The notes: generated from the letters alone by a model not told the origin. Shown: positions 6,507 to 14,093, counted from the stretch's first letter. The stretch: 26,453 nucleotides of DNA from RGIG2041 sp045537695 (GCA_045537695.1 JAZSQB010000015.1:1-26453); one strand, 5' to 3'. Program-made: numbers and translations.

Positions 6507-8171
6507 TTACACATTTTCTGTCTGCGCCGGAATAAATACATCTTTTTCAATCACGCGCATTGCCGCAACTGCATCCCAAAGTATGTTTTCCGCGCCAATC
6601 CTGTCCGCAAAACCGCTGCGCTCAAATTCCTGCATAACACGCACATTCACACCGCAGAACAACACACGGATGCCTTTTGCTTTAAAATCCGAATAAATCT
6701 CTTCCAACTCTGTCATCGCACTGCCATCTATACTCGGCACGCCGCGCATGGAAAAGATGATATCTAACGTATCTTCCCCGATTTCACCAAGCGCTCCACG
6801 CAGTCTGTCCTGCGTACCAAAAAACATTGGACCGGACAGATAGACAATCTTGGTATATTTATAGCTGCCTATAATACCATGCTGCTCTGTCTTTGTTCGG
6901 TCTACATCACTGATACTTACATTCAAATCACAGCTTTTGATGATAAACATTAACATAGAGAATACAACGCCAATGATAATGGCTGTAGTCAAATCAAAGA
7001 TGACCGTTGCGAGCATCGTAATCAAAAACTGCGCTGTTTCTGCTCTGCATTGTCCCTTAAAAATCGCACGAATGGATTCCCATTCATTCATACGCCAAGC
7101 TGTAACCATCAAGACACCTGCAAGCGCAGAAAGCGGAATTCTCGACATTACGCCGCCCAGCAAAAACATAGACAAAATCAACGTAATCGAATGCGCAATG
7201 CTGACAATGCGTGTTTCGCCACCGCTCTTCACCGCTACACTTGTTCTTGCAATTGCCGCCGTCGCCGGCACACCACCGAGTAGCGGAATCACAACATTAC
7301 CAATACCCTGCGCAACCAGTTCACGCTGCGAGTCTAACTTTTCGCCCTTCATTTTACCTGCCGATGCACCGCACAGAAGGCTTTCTACCATGCCGAGTGC
7401 TGCAATGGAAATGGCCGGTGCAATGTATGCCGTTACGTTTGCAAGGTCAATCCCTGTTTTCAAAAGTGCGCTGTCTGTTATCAGCGAGCGCGGAATCACA
7501 CCGACTTCTACCACAGCCGGGTCCGAATAAATAACCAGATTTGCAAGCAAAGTAACAATCAACGCCGCCAGAGAAGACGGAAATTTACTCTGCCACTTTT
7601 CCGGATAAATCAGCATAATGACCACAACGGCTACACCGAAAAGCACCGTCGGTAAATCCGGTGTAAAACCGAGTCTGCCATAAGAAATCAGCTTTGCAAT
7701 TGCGCTTGTACCCACCGAAGTCGTACCGAAGAAATTATCAATCTGCCCTAACGCAATGATAATGGCAATACCGGAAGTAAAGCCGGTAATCACCGGTGCA
7801 GGTATGTAAGAAACCAGTTTGCCCGCACGCAACGCCGCAATCAGCAAAAGTAATACGCCGGACAAAAGACCTGCTGTCAATACGCCGCTGATGCCGTAGG
7901 TGACGGACAAGGACATCAGTATTGCCGCCATCGCGCCGGTCGGACCGGAAATCTGATACGATGCGCCGCCAAGACCGCCGATGCAGATACCCGCCACAAT
8001 CGCCGTTACCAGTCCTGCCGCCGCATCTGCACCGGAGCTTACGCCAAACGCAAGTGCCAGCGGAAGTGCAACAGCCGCTACCGTAATGCCCGCCATTAAA
8101 TCCTTCGTAAACTTCGAAGCATTATAACCAGTAAATTCTTTTTTTAAATCCTGAAAATACTTCTTAATCAA
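6507..8171 (-). CDS. SulP/SLC26 family anion transporter with STAS domain
   Basis: This 554-residue membrane protein follows the SulP plan. After a short N-terminal segment, the membrane core has about 12-14 helices, starting 'DLMAGITVAAVALPLALAFGV' and including the 'ISGPTGAMAAIL' and 'GFTSGIAIIIALGQI' regions. A cytoplasmic STAS domain covers roughly the last 110 residues ('YLSGPMFFGTQDRL...SIDGSAMTELEEIY'). Substrates in the family include sulfate, bicarbonate and dicarboxylates; none can be assigned here. TTG 8171 is preferred over the frame's first start because GGGGGG lies seven bases upstream. It is a single-gene unit with its own promoter. Confidence 0.92.
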   Translation of the reverse strand: MIKKYFQDLKKEFTGYNASKFTKDLMAGITVAAVALPLALAFGVSSGADAAAGLVTAIVAGICIGGLGGASYQISGPTGAMAAILMSLSVTYGISGVLTAGLLSGVLLLLIAALRAGKLVSYIPAPVITGFTSGIAIIIALGQIDNFFGTTSVGTSAIAKLISYGRLGFTPDLPTVLFGVAVVVIMLIYPEKWQSKFPSSLAALIVTLLANLVIYSDPAVVEVGVIPRSLITDSALLKTGIDLANVTAYIAPAISIAALGMVESLLCGASAGKMKGEKLDSQRELVAQGIGNVVIPLLGGVPATAAIARTSVAVKSGGETRIVSIAHSITLILSMFLLGGVMSRIPLSALAGVLMVTAWRMNEWESIRAIFKGQCRAETAQFLITMLATVIFDLTTAIIIGVVFSMLMFIIKSCDLNVSISDVDRTKTEQHGIIGSYKYTKIVYLSGPMFFGTQDRLRGALGEIGEDTLDIIFSMRGVPSIDGSAMTELEEIYSDFKAKGIRVLFCGVNVRVMQEFERSGFADRIGAENILWDAVAAMRVIEKDVFIPAQTENV

Positions 8172-8200
8172 TGTTGTTCCCCCCAATTTTAACACTTTAT

Positions 8201-8229
8201 ATTATAGCACTACAAACCATAAAAAGCAA
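8201..8229 (-). promoter_or_regulatory. sulP promoter
   Basis: There is a -10 TATAAT (8201-8206) preceded by TGC (extended -10), a 17-nt spacer and a weak -35 TTGCTT (8224-8229). The TTG start at 8171 lies about 30 nt downstream. Confidence 0.6.
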
Positions 8230-8249
8230 GCCCATAGCAAAGTAATATA

Positions 8250-8284
8250 ATGATGACAGACACAAAAAAAGTGCCTGCCATCAT
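8250..8284 (-). terminator. hairpin downstream of the LacI-family gene
   Basis: Arms of 14 nt (8250-8263 and 8271-8284) enclose a 7-nt loop. Read as minus-strand RNA all 14 positions pair, two as G-U; read as plus-strand RNA two mismatch. That favours action on transcripts from the LacI-family gene, although it stands about 150 nt beyond that gene's stop. Confidence 0.45.
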
Positions 8285-8321
8285 TTTTATGTTACACGAA
8301 ATATAAGGGGCAAAGATTTAT

Positions 8322-8465
8322 ATGGGGAGACCGAAAGATCAAACGAATGTAAAACATAGCGTAAACGAAACGCAAAAGATTATCCCGCATTTGGTGTCTG
8401 CGAAGCATGAACTGCTGCAAGGGATTAGCCCCCAGTTTAAATTTTACCTACCGAGCTACGTTTAA
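8322..8465 (+). CDS. possible 47-residue small protein or remnant
   Basis: An ATG at 8322, with AAGGGG about 10 bases upstream, opens a 47-codon frame: MGRPKDQTNVKH..., mostly polar, with no membrane segment and no recognised domain. It overlaps the 3' end of the convergent LacI-family gene by 29 bp. The acceptable SD and the coding-like start are the only support; it may be a decayed gene. It occupies most of the otherwise gene-free stretch between sulP and the LacI-family gene. Confidence 0.25.
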   Translation: MGRPKDQTNVKHSVNETQKIIPHLVSAKHELLQGISPQFKFYLPSYV

Positions 8466-9396
8466 TAAGTGTAGCCGATACCTTAATTTGCTTTCTCTCC
8501 GCCTCTCTGTTTTGCATTCTGTCAAACAACATATCCACCGCTATTTCACAAAAATCCGCATTATAGGATGTAGCAGACGTCAGCGGCGTTTCAAAATACA
8601 GATTAGATGCAATATCATCCATACCAATCAGAGAAATATCCTTTGGTATATTCAGTCCGTGCTCATACACACTCTTCATCACACCGATTGCAATGCTGTC
8701 ATACGCTGCCAGAACCGCAGTCGGCGGCACATCCAATTTCAAAAGCGCATTCATTACAGAATAGCCGGCTTCTTCAAATCGAATTGGACTTTCCACCAAA
8801 TAGTCCTCAGGCAAATGCAGTTCCATTTTCTGCATGGTTTCTACAAAGACTTTCTTCTTAGAGTGCGTATATATATCACCGATGAATGCAATGTTACTAT
8901 GTCCGTTTTCCAGAAAATGCGTCACAGCGTCTTCAATTGCATTCCTCCACGACAATGCTATAGAATCATATGTATCACTTTTGCCAATAACCACAATTGG
9001 CACATCATTGCGTTCTTTTGGTACATAAGAGGTATACATTAACACGCCGTCAACCTTAACATGCTGTGTAAAATAGAAAAACAGTTCCGCAGACACATCG
9101 GCATCAAAATTGTGACTTCCCGTCACCATAATGCCACCGCGTTTTTGAATTTCCGCTTCTAAAAAACTGAGCTGCTGCGCATAATAAGGACTTTTAAACT
9201 CAGGACCAATCACAGCAATAACAGGCTTTGCAGAAGAAGACTTATAATATTTCCTAAAACATCCATTCTCTTTTGCAATGCAAAATATTTTATCTCTCTG
9301 CTTGATACTGATTTCCCTACTGCCGGAAAACGCTTTCGAGACCGTCGAAACGGACACACCTGCAAGTTTAGCAAGCTCTCGCATCGTCATACGCAC
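8437..9396 (-). CDS. LacI/GalR-family transcriptional regulator
   Basis: This 319-residue regulator has an N-terminal helix-turn-helix and hinge: 'MRELAKLAGVSVSTVSKAFSG' fits the LacI signature. A periplasmic-binding-like sensor domain follows from about residue 58 ('PVIAVIGPEFKSPYYAQQL...', 'VDGVLMYTSYVP', 'NIAFIGD', 'TAVLAAYDSIAIGVM', 'ISLIGMDDI'). It is divergent from nagB and shares with it a 270-bp region holding both promoters and a perfect 14-bp inverted repeat. It therefore probably represses nagB and itself; an amino-sugar effector is inferred. ATG codons at residues 1, 3 and 5 are all possible starts. Confidence 0.92.
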   Translation of the reverse strand: MRMTMRELAKLAGVSVSTVSKAFSGSREISIKQRDKIFCIAKENGCFRKYYKSSSAKPVIAVIGPEFKSPYYAQQLSFLEAEIQKRGGIMVTGSHNFDADVSAELFFYFTQHVKVDGVLMYTSYVPKERNDVPIVVIGKSDTYDSIALSWRNAIEDAVTHFLENGHSNIAFIGDIYTHSKKKVFVETMQKMELHLPEDYLVESPIRFEEAGYSVMNALLKLDVPPTAVLAAYDSIAIGVMKSVYEHGLNIPKDISLIGMDDIASNLYFETPLTSATSYNADFCEIAVDMLFDRMQNREAERKQIKVSATLIKRSSVGKI

Positions 9397-9477
9397 ACCC
9401 CCCTAGCCGAAAGTCGTAATCCAAACCCGCCTAAAACAGCGTAATTTCAGCCTCCTTCAGCTATCTTATTAAAAACT

Positions 9478-9506
9478 ATTGTATCAGCAAACAAAATACG
9501 AGTCAA
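9478..9506 (-). promoter_or_regulatory. promoter of the LacI-family gene
   Basis: There is a -35 TTGACT (9501-9506), a 17-nt spacer and a -10 TACAAT (9478-9483) with TGA before it (extended -10). It directly abuts the inverted repeat at 9507-9537. Confidence 0.7.
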
Positions 9507-9537
9507 GAAAATATACGAAACTTTTTCGTATATTTTC
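9507..9537. promoter_or_regulatory. 14-bp inverted repeat, candidate LacI-family operator
   Basis: Arms GAAAATATACGAAA (9507-9520) and the exact complement (9524-9537) are separated by CTT. The repeat lies between the divergent promoters of the regulator and nagB, immediately upstream of the regulator's -35. The symmetry differs from the usual compact LacI site with central CG, so the operator role is inferred from position. Confidence 0.55.
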
Positions 9538-9568
9538 AAAAATTTTTAAAATATTTTTTCAAAAACCC

Positions 9569-9597
9569 TATACAAAAACGAAAAAATATATTATAAT
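9569..9597 (+). promoter_or_regulatory. nagB promoter
   Basis: There is a -35 TATACA (9569-9574), a 17-nt spacer and a consensus -10 TATAAT (9592-9597). It implies a leader of roughly 65 nt before the nagB start. Confidence 0.65.
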
Positions 9598-9670
9598 TAA
9601 ATCGTTCAGTGCAAAGGATAGTAGGGAAAGTTTGTACGAATAAATTTTTTAGTTTGGAGCGTGAATTCCA

Positions 9671-10456
9671 TTGAAACTGATTATCAAAAACAACTATGAC
9701 GAAATGAGCGCATGGGCTGCACAGCACATCGCAAATGCCATCAACAATCACAAAGAAGACCGCCCGTTCATTCTCGGTCTGCCGACCGGTTCTTCCCCGC
9801 TCGGCGTATACAAAAAGCTGATTGAAATGAACAAAGCCGGCAAAGTGACATTTAAAAATGTCGTAACCTTCAACATGGATGAATATGTAGGTCTGCCGCG
9901 CGAGCATGACCAGAGCTACTGGTATTTTATGCATGACAATTTCTTTAACCATATTGATATTCCGGCAGAAAACATCAATATCTTAAATGGTATGGCAGAA
10001 GATCTGGAAGCTGAGTGTCAGCGTTACGAAGACAAAATCGCTTCTTACGGCGGCATCGACTTATTCCTTGGCGGCAGCGGTGTAGATGGTCATATCGCAT
10101 TTAACGAACCGTTCACATCCTTAACCTCCCGCACAGGTGTAAGAGGGCTTACGCAGGATACCTTAATTGCAAACTCCCGTTTCTTTGACAACGACCCGAA
10201 CAAGGTGCCGAAGACTGCACTGTCCGTTGGCGTTGGCACAGTTTGCGATTCTAAGCAGGTGCTTTTATTAATCAGCGGTCACAACAAGGCACGTGCACTG
10301 CGCCACTGCGTAGAAGGCGGCGTTGACCATGCTTGGACCATCAGTGCACTGCAGCTGCACAAAGACGGCATCATCGCTTGTGACGAAGATGCGTGCGGCG
10401 AATTGAAGGTGGACACCTATAAGTATTTCAAGGAAATTTATAAAAACGAAAAGTAA
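9671..10456 (+). CDS. nagB: glucosamine-6-phosphate deaminase
   Basis: This 261-residue cytoplasmic enzyme converts glucosamine 6-phosphate to fructose 6-phosphate and ammonia. The phosphate loop 'GLPTGSSPLGVY' is present. Catalytic residues expected from E. coli NagB are seen as D70 in 'FNMDEYVG', and D139, H141 and E146 in 'GGSGVDGHIAFNEP'. 'SRTGVRGLT' and 'ALSVGVGT' are also conserved. The start is TTG, preceded by GGAG. No nagA lies beside it; it stands alone under a likely LacI-family operator and ends in a good terminator. Confidence 0.96.
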   Translation: MKLIIKNNYDEMSAWAAQHIANAINNHKEDRPFILGLPTGSSPLGVYKKLIEMNKAGKVTFKNVVTFNMDEYVGLPREHDQSYWYFMHDNFFNHIDIPAENINILNGMAEDLEAECQRYEDKIASYGGIDLFLGGSGVDGHIAFNEPFTSLTSRTGVRGLTQDTLIANSRFFDNDPNKVPKTALSVGVGTVCDSKQVLLLISGHNKARALRHCVEGGVDHAWTISALQLHKDGIIACDEDACGELKVDTYKYFKEIYKNEK

Positions 10457-10471
10457 GTACGGCACTAGAAG

Positions 10472-10503
10472 AAGGGTGTGCCCAATCGGGCGCATCCTTT
10501 TTT
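10472..10503 (+). terminator. nagB terminator
   Basis: A 12-bp stem (10472-10483 with 10488-10499, two G-U pairs in the plus-strand RNA) has loop AATC and runs into a T-tract of six, 16 nt after the nagB stop. Confidence 0.9.
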
Positions 10504-10530
10504 GTTTGCGGATGTGAAAGCAGCTCAATG

Positions 10531-10581
10531 CCTTCTCCTCGAGGAGAAGGTGGGCTTTGTACAGCAAAGCTCGGATGAGGT
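10531..10581 (+). repeat. two-hairpin intergenic repeat element
   Basis: A perfect 20-bp palindrome (CCTTCTCCTC plus complement, 10531-10550) is followed by a second hairpin (GGGCTTTG, loop TACAG, CAAAGCTC, 10552-10572) and then GGATGAGG. This looks like a small dispersed repeat; the element at 26151-26200 has the same stem-stem-GGA(T)GAGG-type order with different bases. Confidence 0.55.
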
Positions 10582-10631
10582 GGATAGCTTGTCGGACGTT
10601 TAAAATGATTCGTATATTTTTCATGTTTTTT

Positions 10632-10755
10632 GCCCTGCCGGGCGGGCCTACTTTTGAATGCAAAAGCAGCAAAACGCGGGGGAGTTCCGATTCTCCCCCG
10701 CACCCCCTTAAAACGGCTCAAGGGGGATTGCATCCCCCTCTGAGAATCCCCCTGC
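10632..10755. other. palindrome-rich gene-free DNA
   Basis: The 426 bp between nagB and the next start hold no convincing gene. After the terminator and the two-hairpin repeat come several stems: GCCC/GGGC (10632-10643), CTTTTG/CAAAAG (10651-10666), GCGGGGGAG with its complement (10676-10701) and AGGGGGAT/ATCCCCCT (10721-10739), then AATCCCCCTGCAG. The run of unrelated GC-rich stems suggests a composite of repeats at an insertion-prone site. Confidence 0.5.
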
Positions 10756-10831
10756 AGCACGCCGGAAGACTGTTCATCGGGCAGCAAGTCGACCGCACGA
10801 AAGTTGATAGTAGTACACGCTCTTTTTGGGG

Positions 10832-10862
10832 TATACTATGCACCAAGCAAGCAAAAGCTTGC
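10832..10862 (+). promoter_or_regulatory. likely -10 element and leader hairpin of the island operon
   Basis: TATACT (10832-10837) matches a -10 box; no clear -35 stands 17 nt upstream. A short perfect hairpin GCAAGC-AAAA-GCTTGC (10847-10862) follows in the predicted leader, ending six bases before AAAGGAG. The position argues that translation begins at ATG 10883 rather than at any start further upstream. Confidence 0.45.
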
Positions 10863-10882
10863 AAAACGAAAGGAGCAATATT

Positions 10883-12285
10883 ATGCTGAAAAAATCAAAA
10901 GCGCAAACCCTTGGGATACAGAATTTTCTGTAGACAAAAAACCGAAACGGCGTTATAATGAAGATGAGGTATTGCCGAAAATCAAAACCGCTTTTGAGGA
11001 CGCGACAACCGCAAGCACGGCGCTCGACTACCTTTATGCGCCGGAAAACCAAAGCAAGGCAAGCCCGTTTCTCAAAAATAACGGCTTCCCCTCTGCTGCA
11101 GACCGCCTCCTCAACAAGCAATTGTACGGCGCGGCGGACGAGCATAAGCATATGCTGGATTTGCTGAAAAGCAAAACCGACAGCATTTTAAAGCCTGCGC
11201 TTCCCAATGCAACCGACCGCGCATTTTTACAGGGCTTGATGGGCGAAAAAGAAGGCGATCGCGATTATCAGAATCAGCTGTCCACCGCCATACGCGCCCA
11301 AACGGATTTGCAAAACGCTTTCCGCGGCTCCCCATTCGAGGGTAAGTTAAAACCGCTTTCGTCGATAAGTGATTTGCAGGAAACCAAGCATCTAACAGAC
11401 AGCAGCCACGAGCCAGCAAATACATATGAATTAAACAAAGCAAAAAATCTAAACACAGAAAACGATCCTGTACAGGACGCTATAAGCAAAACAATCCCTT
11501 CCGTTACAACAAGCATCAGAAATTCAGACGATCAAAATATATATGCATATAGCGAAGACAAGATAAACAGCGAGACAGAACCGCAAAACCCAAATTCGGA
11601 CTATAACGAGTTTTATTTATCCGGACAAACAAGCGTCTATAATCGTCTAAAAAAACTTGGGTCTGCTTGGTTGAATACAACAGACGAAAGCGCCCGAAAC
11701 GAACTTCATGCAGAAGCAAATCTATTGCGATGCTTAGCACGAAATCACACAAGCCCCGATGAATTAACGTTTTTTCCTGCAAATGCTGCATTGAACAATG
11801 TTTTAGAAAACAATAATGCAATATATAAAGCAAGTGAAGCAACCGGTGTACCCGTAGATATGATTGCAAGCGCACTGTACCGTGAATCTCTTTTTCACGA
11901 TCCCTTAGATAATCCTTTTGCAGAAAGTGTTATATACTCACTTCGTGGTGATGCTTCATTCGGCATAGGGCAAGTGAGAACGCAGACCGCTATAGAGGCA
12001 GAAAATGCTTTTTATGAAGCCCATGGGATGCCAGCACCGAATCGCACACAAGACGAAATGAAGGAACGTTTACAAAAAGATGATACGACAAATATTTTAT
12101 ATGTAGCTTTGGTATTATGGCATTGCGGTCAAAAATTAACACCGAAGATTGATATATCAACAAATTACGATTACGCGAATGCAGATGATGTTTTTCAAAA
12201 ATACAATCCAGGAAGCAAGGGGCACGGTGAGAAAGTCGGAAACTATGTACCTGCGTTCCATGACTATTATGAGGCTGTGAGATAG
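10883..12285 (+). CDS. multidomain protein with C-terminal transglycosylase-like domain; apparent -1 frameshift near start
   Basis: The long frame encodes about 460 residues and has no signal peptide. Residues ~5-160 are charged and helical ('NPWDTEFSVDKKPKRR', 'LLNKQLYGAADEHKH'), of no known family. A low-complexity, AT-richer, N/S/E-rich linker follows. The last ~130 residues resemble the lysozyme/SLT fold: 'TGVPVDMIASALYRES' (putative catalytic Glu codon 11884-11886), then 'ASFGIGQVR' and 'NILYVALVL' in the expected order. Such domains cleave peptidoglycan glycan chains. ATG 10883 has an excellent AAAGGAG, but its frame stops at 10931 (16 codons). A -1 shift at A6 (10889-10894) joins it to the long frame, giving 467 residues. 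A TTG at 10804 opens the long frame but lies in the promoter region without an SD. Its stop overlaps the next GTG. Confidence 0.7.
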
Positions 12286-12956
12286 TGAAAAAGTATATTA
12301 TTGCCATGATCAGCATTGTTTTGCTGTTGGCGCTGTTGCTTTCCATCGTTCTTTTGCATCTGGAGCGAATGGAATGGACAATGCGCAGTGAAACAACCGA
12401 GGTATCCATACCGCTCAACGCCGGCAATATGACCTTGGCGGAAATCGAAAAGCAAACGAGGCAGATTGCGCTGCAGCGATACCCGAAGGCTTATTTAAGC
12501 GAGATCGTATGGATTGCCGCTTCAAGCGAAGGCTTCGAAAAATGCACCGACGGGGAATTGACGTTGGTGTATTGCGACAATCTCGGCAACGCCAATGGTT
12601 TTTACAGCTATGACCGTTATGCCTTTTGCGCAATCAGCGTGCAGCTGAGCAAGAAGGAAATCACCAAAATAGAAACCTATGGCAATTTTCAGCTGACCGG
12701 CGAATCTACGCTTCGTACTTATCCCGATTTCGATGAAATCCGAGCAGCAATGCACCGTTATTGCAACGCGGCATACGGCGACACCGGCAGCCATACGATA
12801 GCTTGGTGCAACGTGTCACTCAGAAACGAAGGTGTAGCGTCGGCAAGGTTCAGGCTTCAAAAGCCGGACGGAGAAAGCTTTGTCTTAACAGGCAAATTAA
12901 ACGGGCTGTATCGAATGCGCGACGCGGAAAGCTATCTCGTTTTTGTTGAAGATTAG
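12285..12956 (+). CDS. membrane-anchored protein of unknown function, coupled to the transglycosylase-like gene
   Basis: This 223-residue protein has one N-terminal transmembrane helix (about residues 4-25, 'IIAMISIVLLLALLLSIVLL') and a ~195-residue extracytoplasmic domain. No family is recognised. The domain has four cysteines and alternating strand-like segments ('LTLVYCDNLGNANGFYSYDRYAFCAI', 'SARFRLQKPDGESFVLTGKLNGLYRM'). The GTG start overlaps the previous stop (TAGTG), with GAGG just upstream, so the two are tightly coupled. Because it faces the compartment where a wall hydrolase would act, a protective or assembly role is possible; this is inference from position only. Confidence 0.75.
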   Translation: MKKYIIAMISIVLLLALLLSIVLLHLERMEWTMRSETTEVSIPLNAGNMTLAEIEKQTRQIALQRYPKAYLSEIVWIAASSEGFEKCTDGELTLVYCDNLGNANGFYSYDRYAFCAISVQLSKKEITKIETYGNFQLTGESTLRTYPDFDEIRAAMHRYCNAAYGDTGSHTIAWCNVSLRNEGVASARFRLQKPDGESFVLTGKLNGLYRMRDAESYLVFVED

Positions 12957-12981
12957 AATTGCGACAAGGAGGGAATTCAAT

Positions 12982-13545
12982 TTGAAGCGTATCATTTGTT
13001 TCAGCTTGATGCTTTGCCTGCTTTTATTGCCTGCCTGCACACCGAAAGCACCGACGGCAGACGTGCACGCCGTTCAGCTCGGTGATACGGAAAAGCAAGT
13101 GACGGAAAAGGCAGGCTACCCGGATATATACAGCGGCGCTGAAGAGGATGTTTTCATTTACATCATTGACGAAGCACAGCGGCAATTTAAGTTTTTGTGG
13201 CTTTGCGAGGGTAAAGTATGCATCATCGCCTCAATGGAAAACAGCAGCTTCACCGAGTGGTCAATTTCACCGGAGCATTCTTTTGTGCCTGTTTCAGAGG
13301 CAGCGAAGCCTTCCTTCTGGCGCCAAAATATGCATCATTTTGATATGATAGCGCAATTAGGCTTGGATTATGTATCGTTCGAGCACAACGTTGGCGGCTT
13401 AGCGGATTACACTTACACGTACGCGCTGAAAGACGGCAGTGCTTTAAAAGTCAGATTTATCACAGAGCGCCTGCACCAAGCTTGGATTGCTCATGCAGAT
13501 GGGCACGAAGAAATTTTGTGGCAAACTGGATTAGAGAACGACTAA
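12982..13545 (+). CDS. lipoprotein with BamE/BLIP-like region
   Basis: This 187-residue lipoprotein has signal MKRIICFSLMLC..., with lipobox L-P-A-C and acylated cysteine C19. The mature part begins 'VHAVQLGDTEKQVTEKAGYPDIY...' and continues to 'FKFLWLCEGKVCII', which resembles the SmpA/BamE-type 'G.t...V....G.P' repeat shared with the BLIP fold. A second half ('FDMIAQLGLDYVSFEHN', 'YTYALKDGSALKVRFI') may be a related repeat. The start is TTG 12982, nine bases after AAGGAGG; an upstream in-frame start lacks an SD. It follows the membrane-anchored gene by 25 bp. BLIP-like folds are common in inhibitor proteins, so inhibition of a secreted enzyme is a fair guess. Confidence 0.75.
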   Translation: MKRIICFSLMLCLLLLPACTPKAPTADVHAVQLGDTEKQVTEKAGYPDIYSGAEEDVFIYIIDEAQRQFKFLWLCEGKVCIIASMENSSFTEWSISPEHSFVPVSEAAKPSFWRQNMHHFDMIAQLGLDYVSFEHNVGGLADYTYTYALKDGSALKVRFITERLHQAWIAHADGHEEILWQTGLEND

Positions 13546-13623
13546 TTCAAACTCATTTGCGCAGCTTGCAAAGCGGAGAAAAAACCGGTGCCGAGCAAGT
13601 ATTTCGGAAAGTGAGGAAAATGT

Positions 13624-14010
13624 ATGAAAAAGTTTTTCCGGATCGCAGGTATTTGTTTGTTGATTTATATCCTTTTCTTAAATCCCCTATGGATACCCTC
13701 GCAAGCTGTCCGTGCATATATATTATGCGTCGTGCCTAAATGCACAAGCATAGAAAAAGCGGAAAGCAAAATCAGCTATTGGACTTCCTGGGAGATAAGC
13801 GATATTGACCAAGACAACGGATATACCGTAGGCACGCGCGATGCTTCCGGCACATACAAAGAGACCTGCATCGGAGAAAAGAGCATACGCATTTGCTTAG
13901 GTGAGCGGCGTTTTCTGCTATCGACCTGCATCTTGCTTGCGGACTTAGGCTTTGACGAAAACGGCAAGCTGATTGACGTTACGGCGTATAAGGAATACGA
14001 TTCACTTTAA
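13624..14010 (+). CDS. small membrane-anchored protein of unknown function
   Basis: This 128-residue protein begins with a hydrophobic signal-anchor ('FFRIAGICLLIYILFLNPLW'), followed by a ~95-residue extracytoplasmic part with five cysteines. The end, 'LADLGFDENGKLIDVTAYKEYDSL', has the strand-turn-strand look of small alpha/beta proteins of the BamE/BLIP kind, as in the preceding gene. No family is assigned. GAGG lies just upstream. It is the last gene of the island, 78 bp after the lipoprotein gene, and ends at a strong terminator. Confidence 0.7.
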   Translation: MKKFFRIAGICLLIYILFLNPLWIPSQAVRAYILCVVPKCTSIEKAESKISYWTSWEISDIDQDNGYTVGTRDASGTYKETCIGEKSIRICLGERRFLLSTCILLADLGFDENGKLIDVTAYKEYDSL

Positions 14011-14025
14011 TGAAAAAAAACACAC

Positions 14026-14062
14026 AAAAGCGGTACAGCCCGAACGAGGCTGTACCGCTTTT
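14026..14062. terminator. bidirectional terminator closing the island and the E1 gene
   Basis: A perfect 15-bp stem (AAAAGCGGTACAGCC and complement) has a 7-nt loop, with a T-run on the plus side and an A-run on the other. It separates the plus-strand island from the minus-strand dehydrogenase operon. Confidence 0.92.
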
Positions 14063-14093
14063 TATATTTCGCGTATAAAAATTTACTTTTGCA

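Noticed and set aside
9536..9952. 138-codon minus-strand frame over the nagB start
   Set aside because: It is antisense to a secure nagB gene and its promoter and has no SD.
10804..10882. TTG at 10804 as start of the transglycosylase-like gene
   Set aside because: It has no SD and lies upstream of the -10 element, so the transcript would probably not contain it. ATG 10883 with frameshift fits better.
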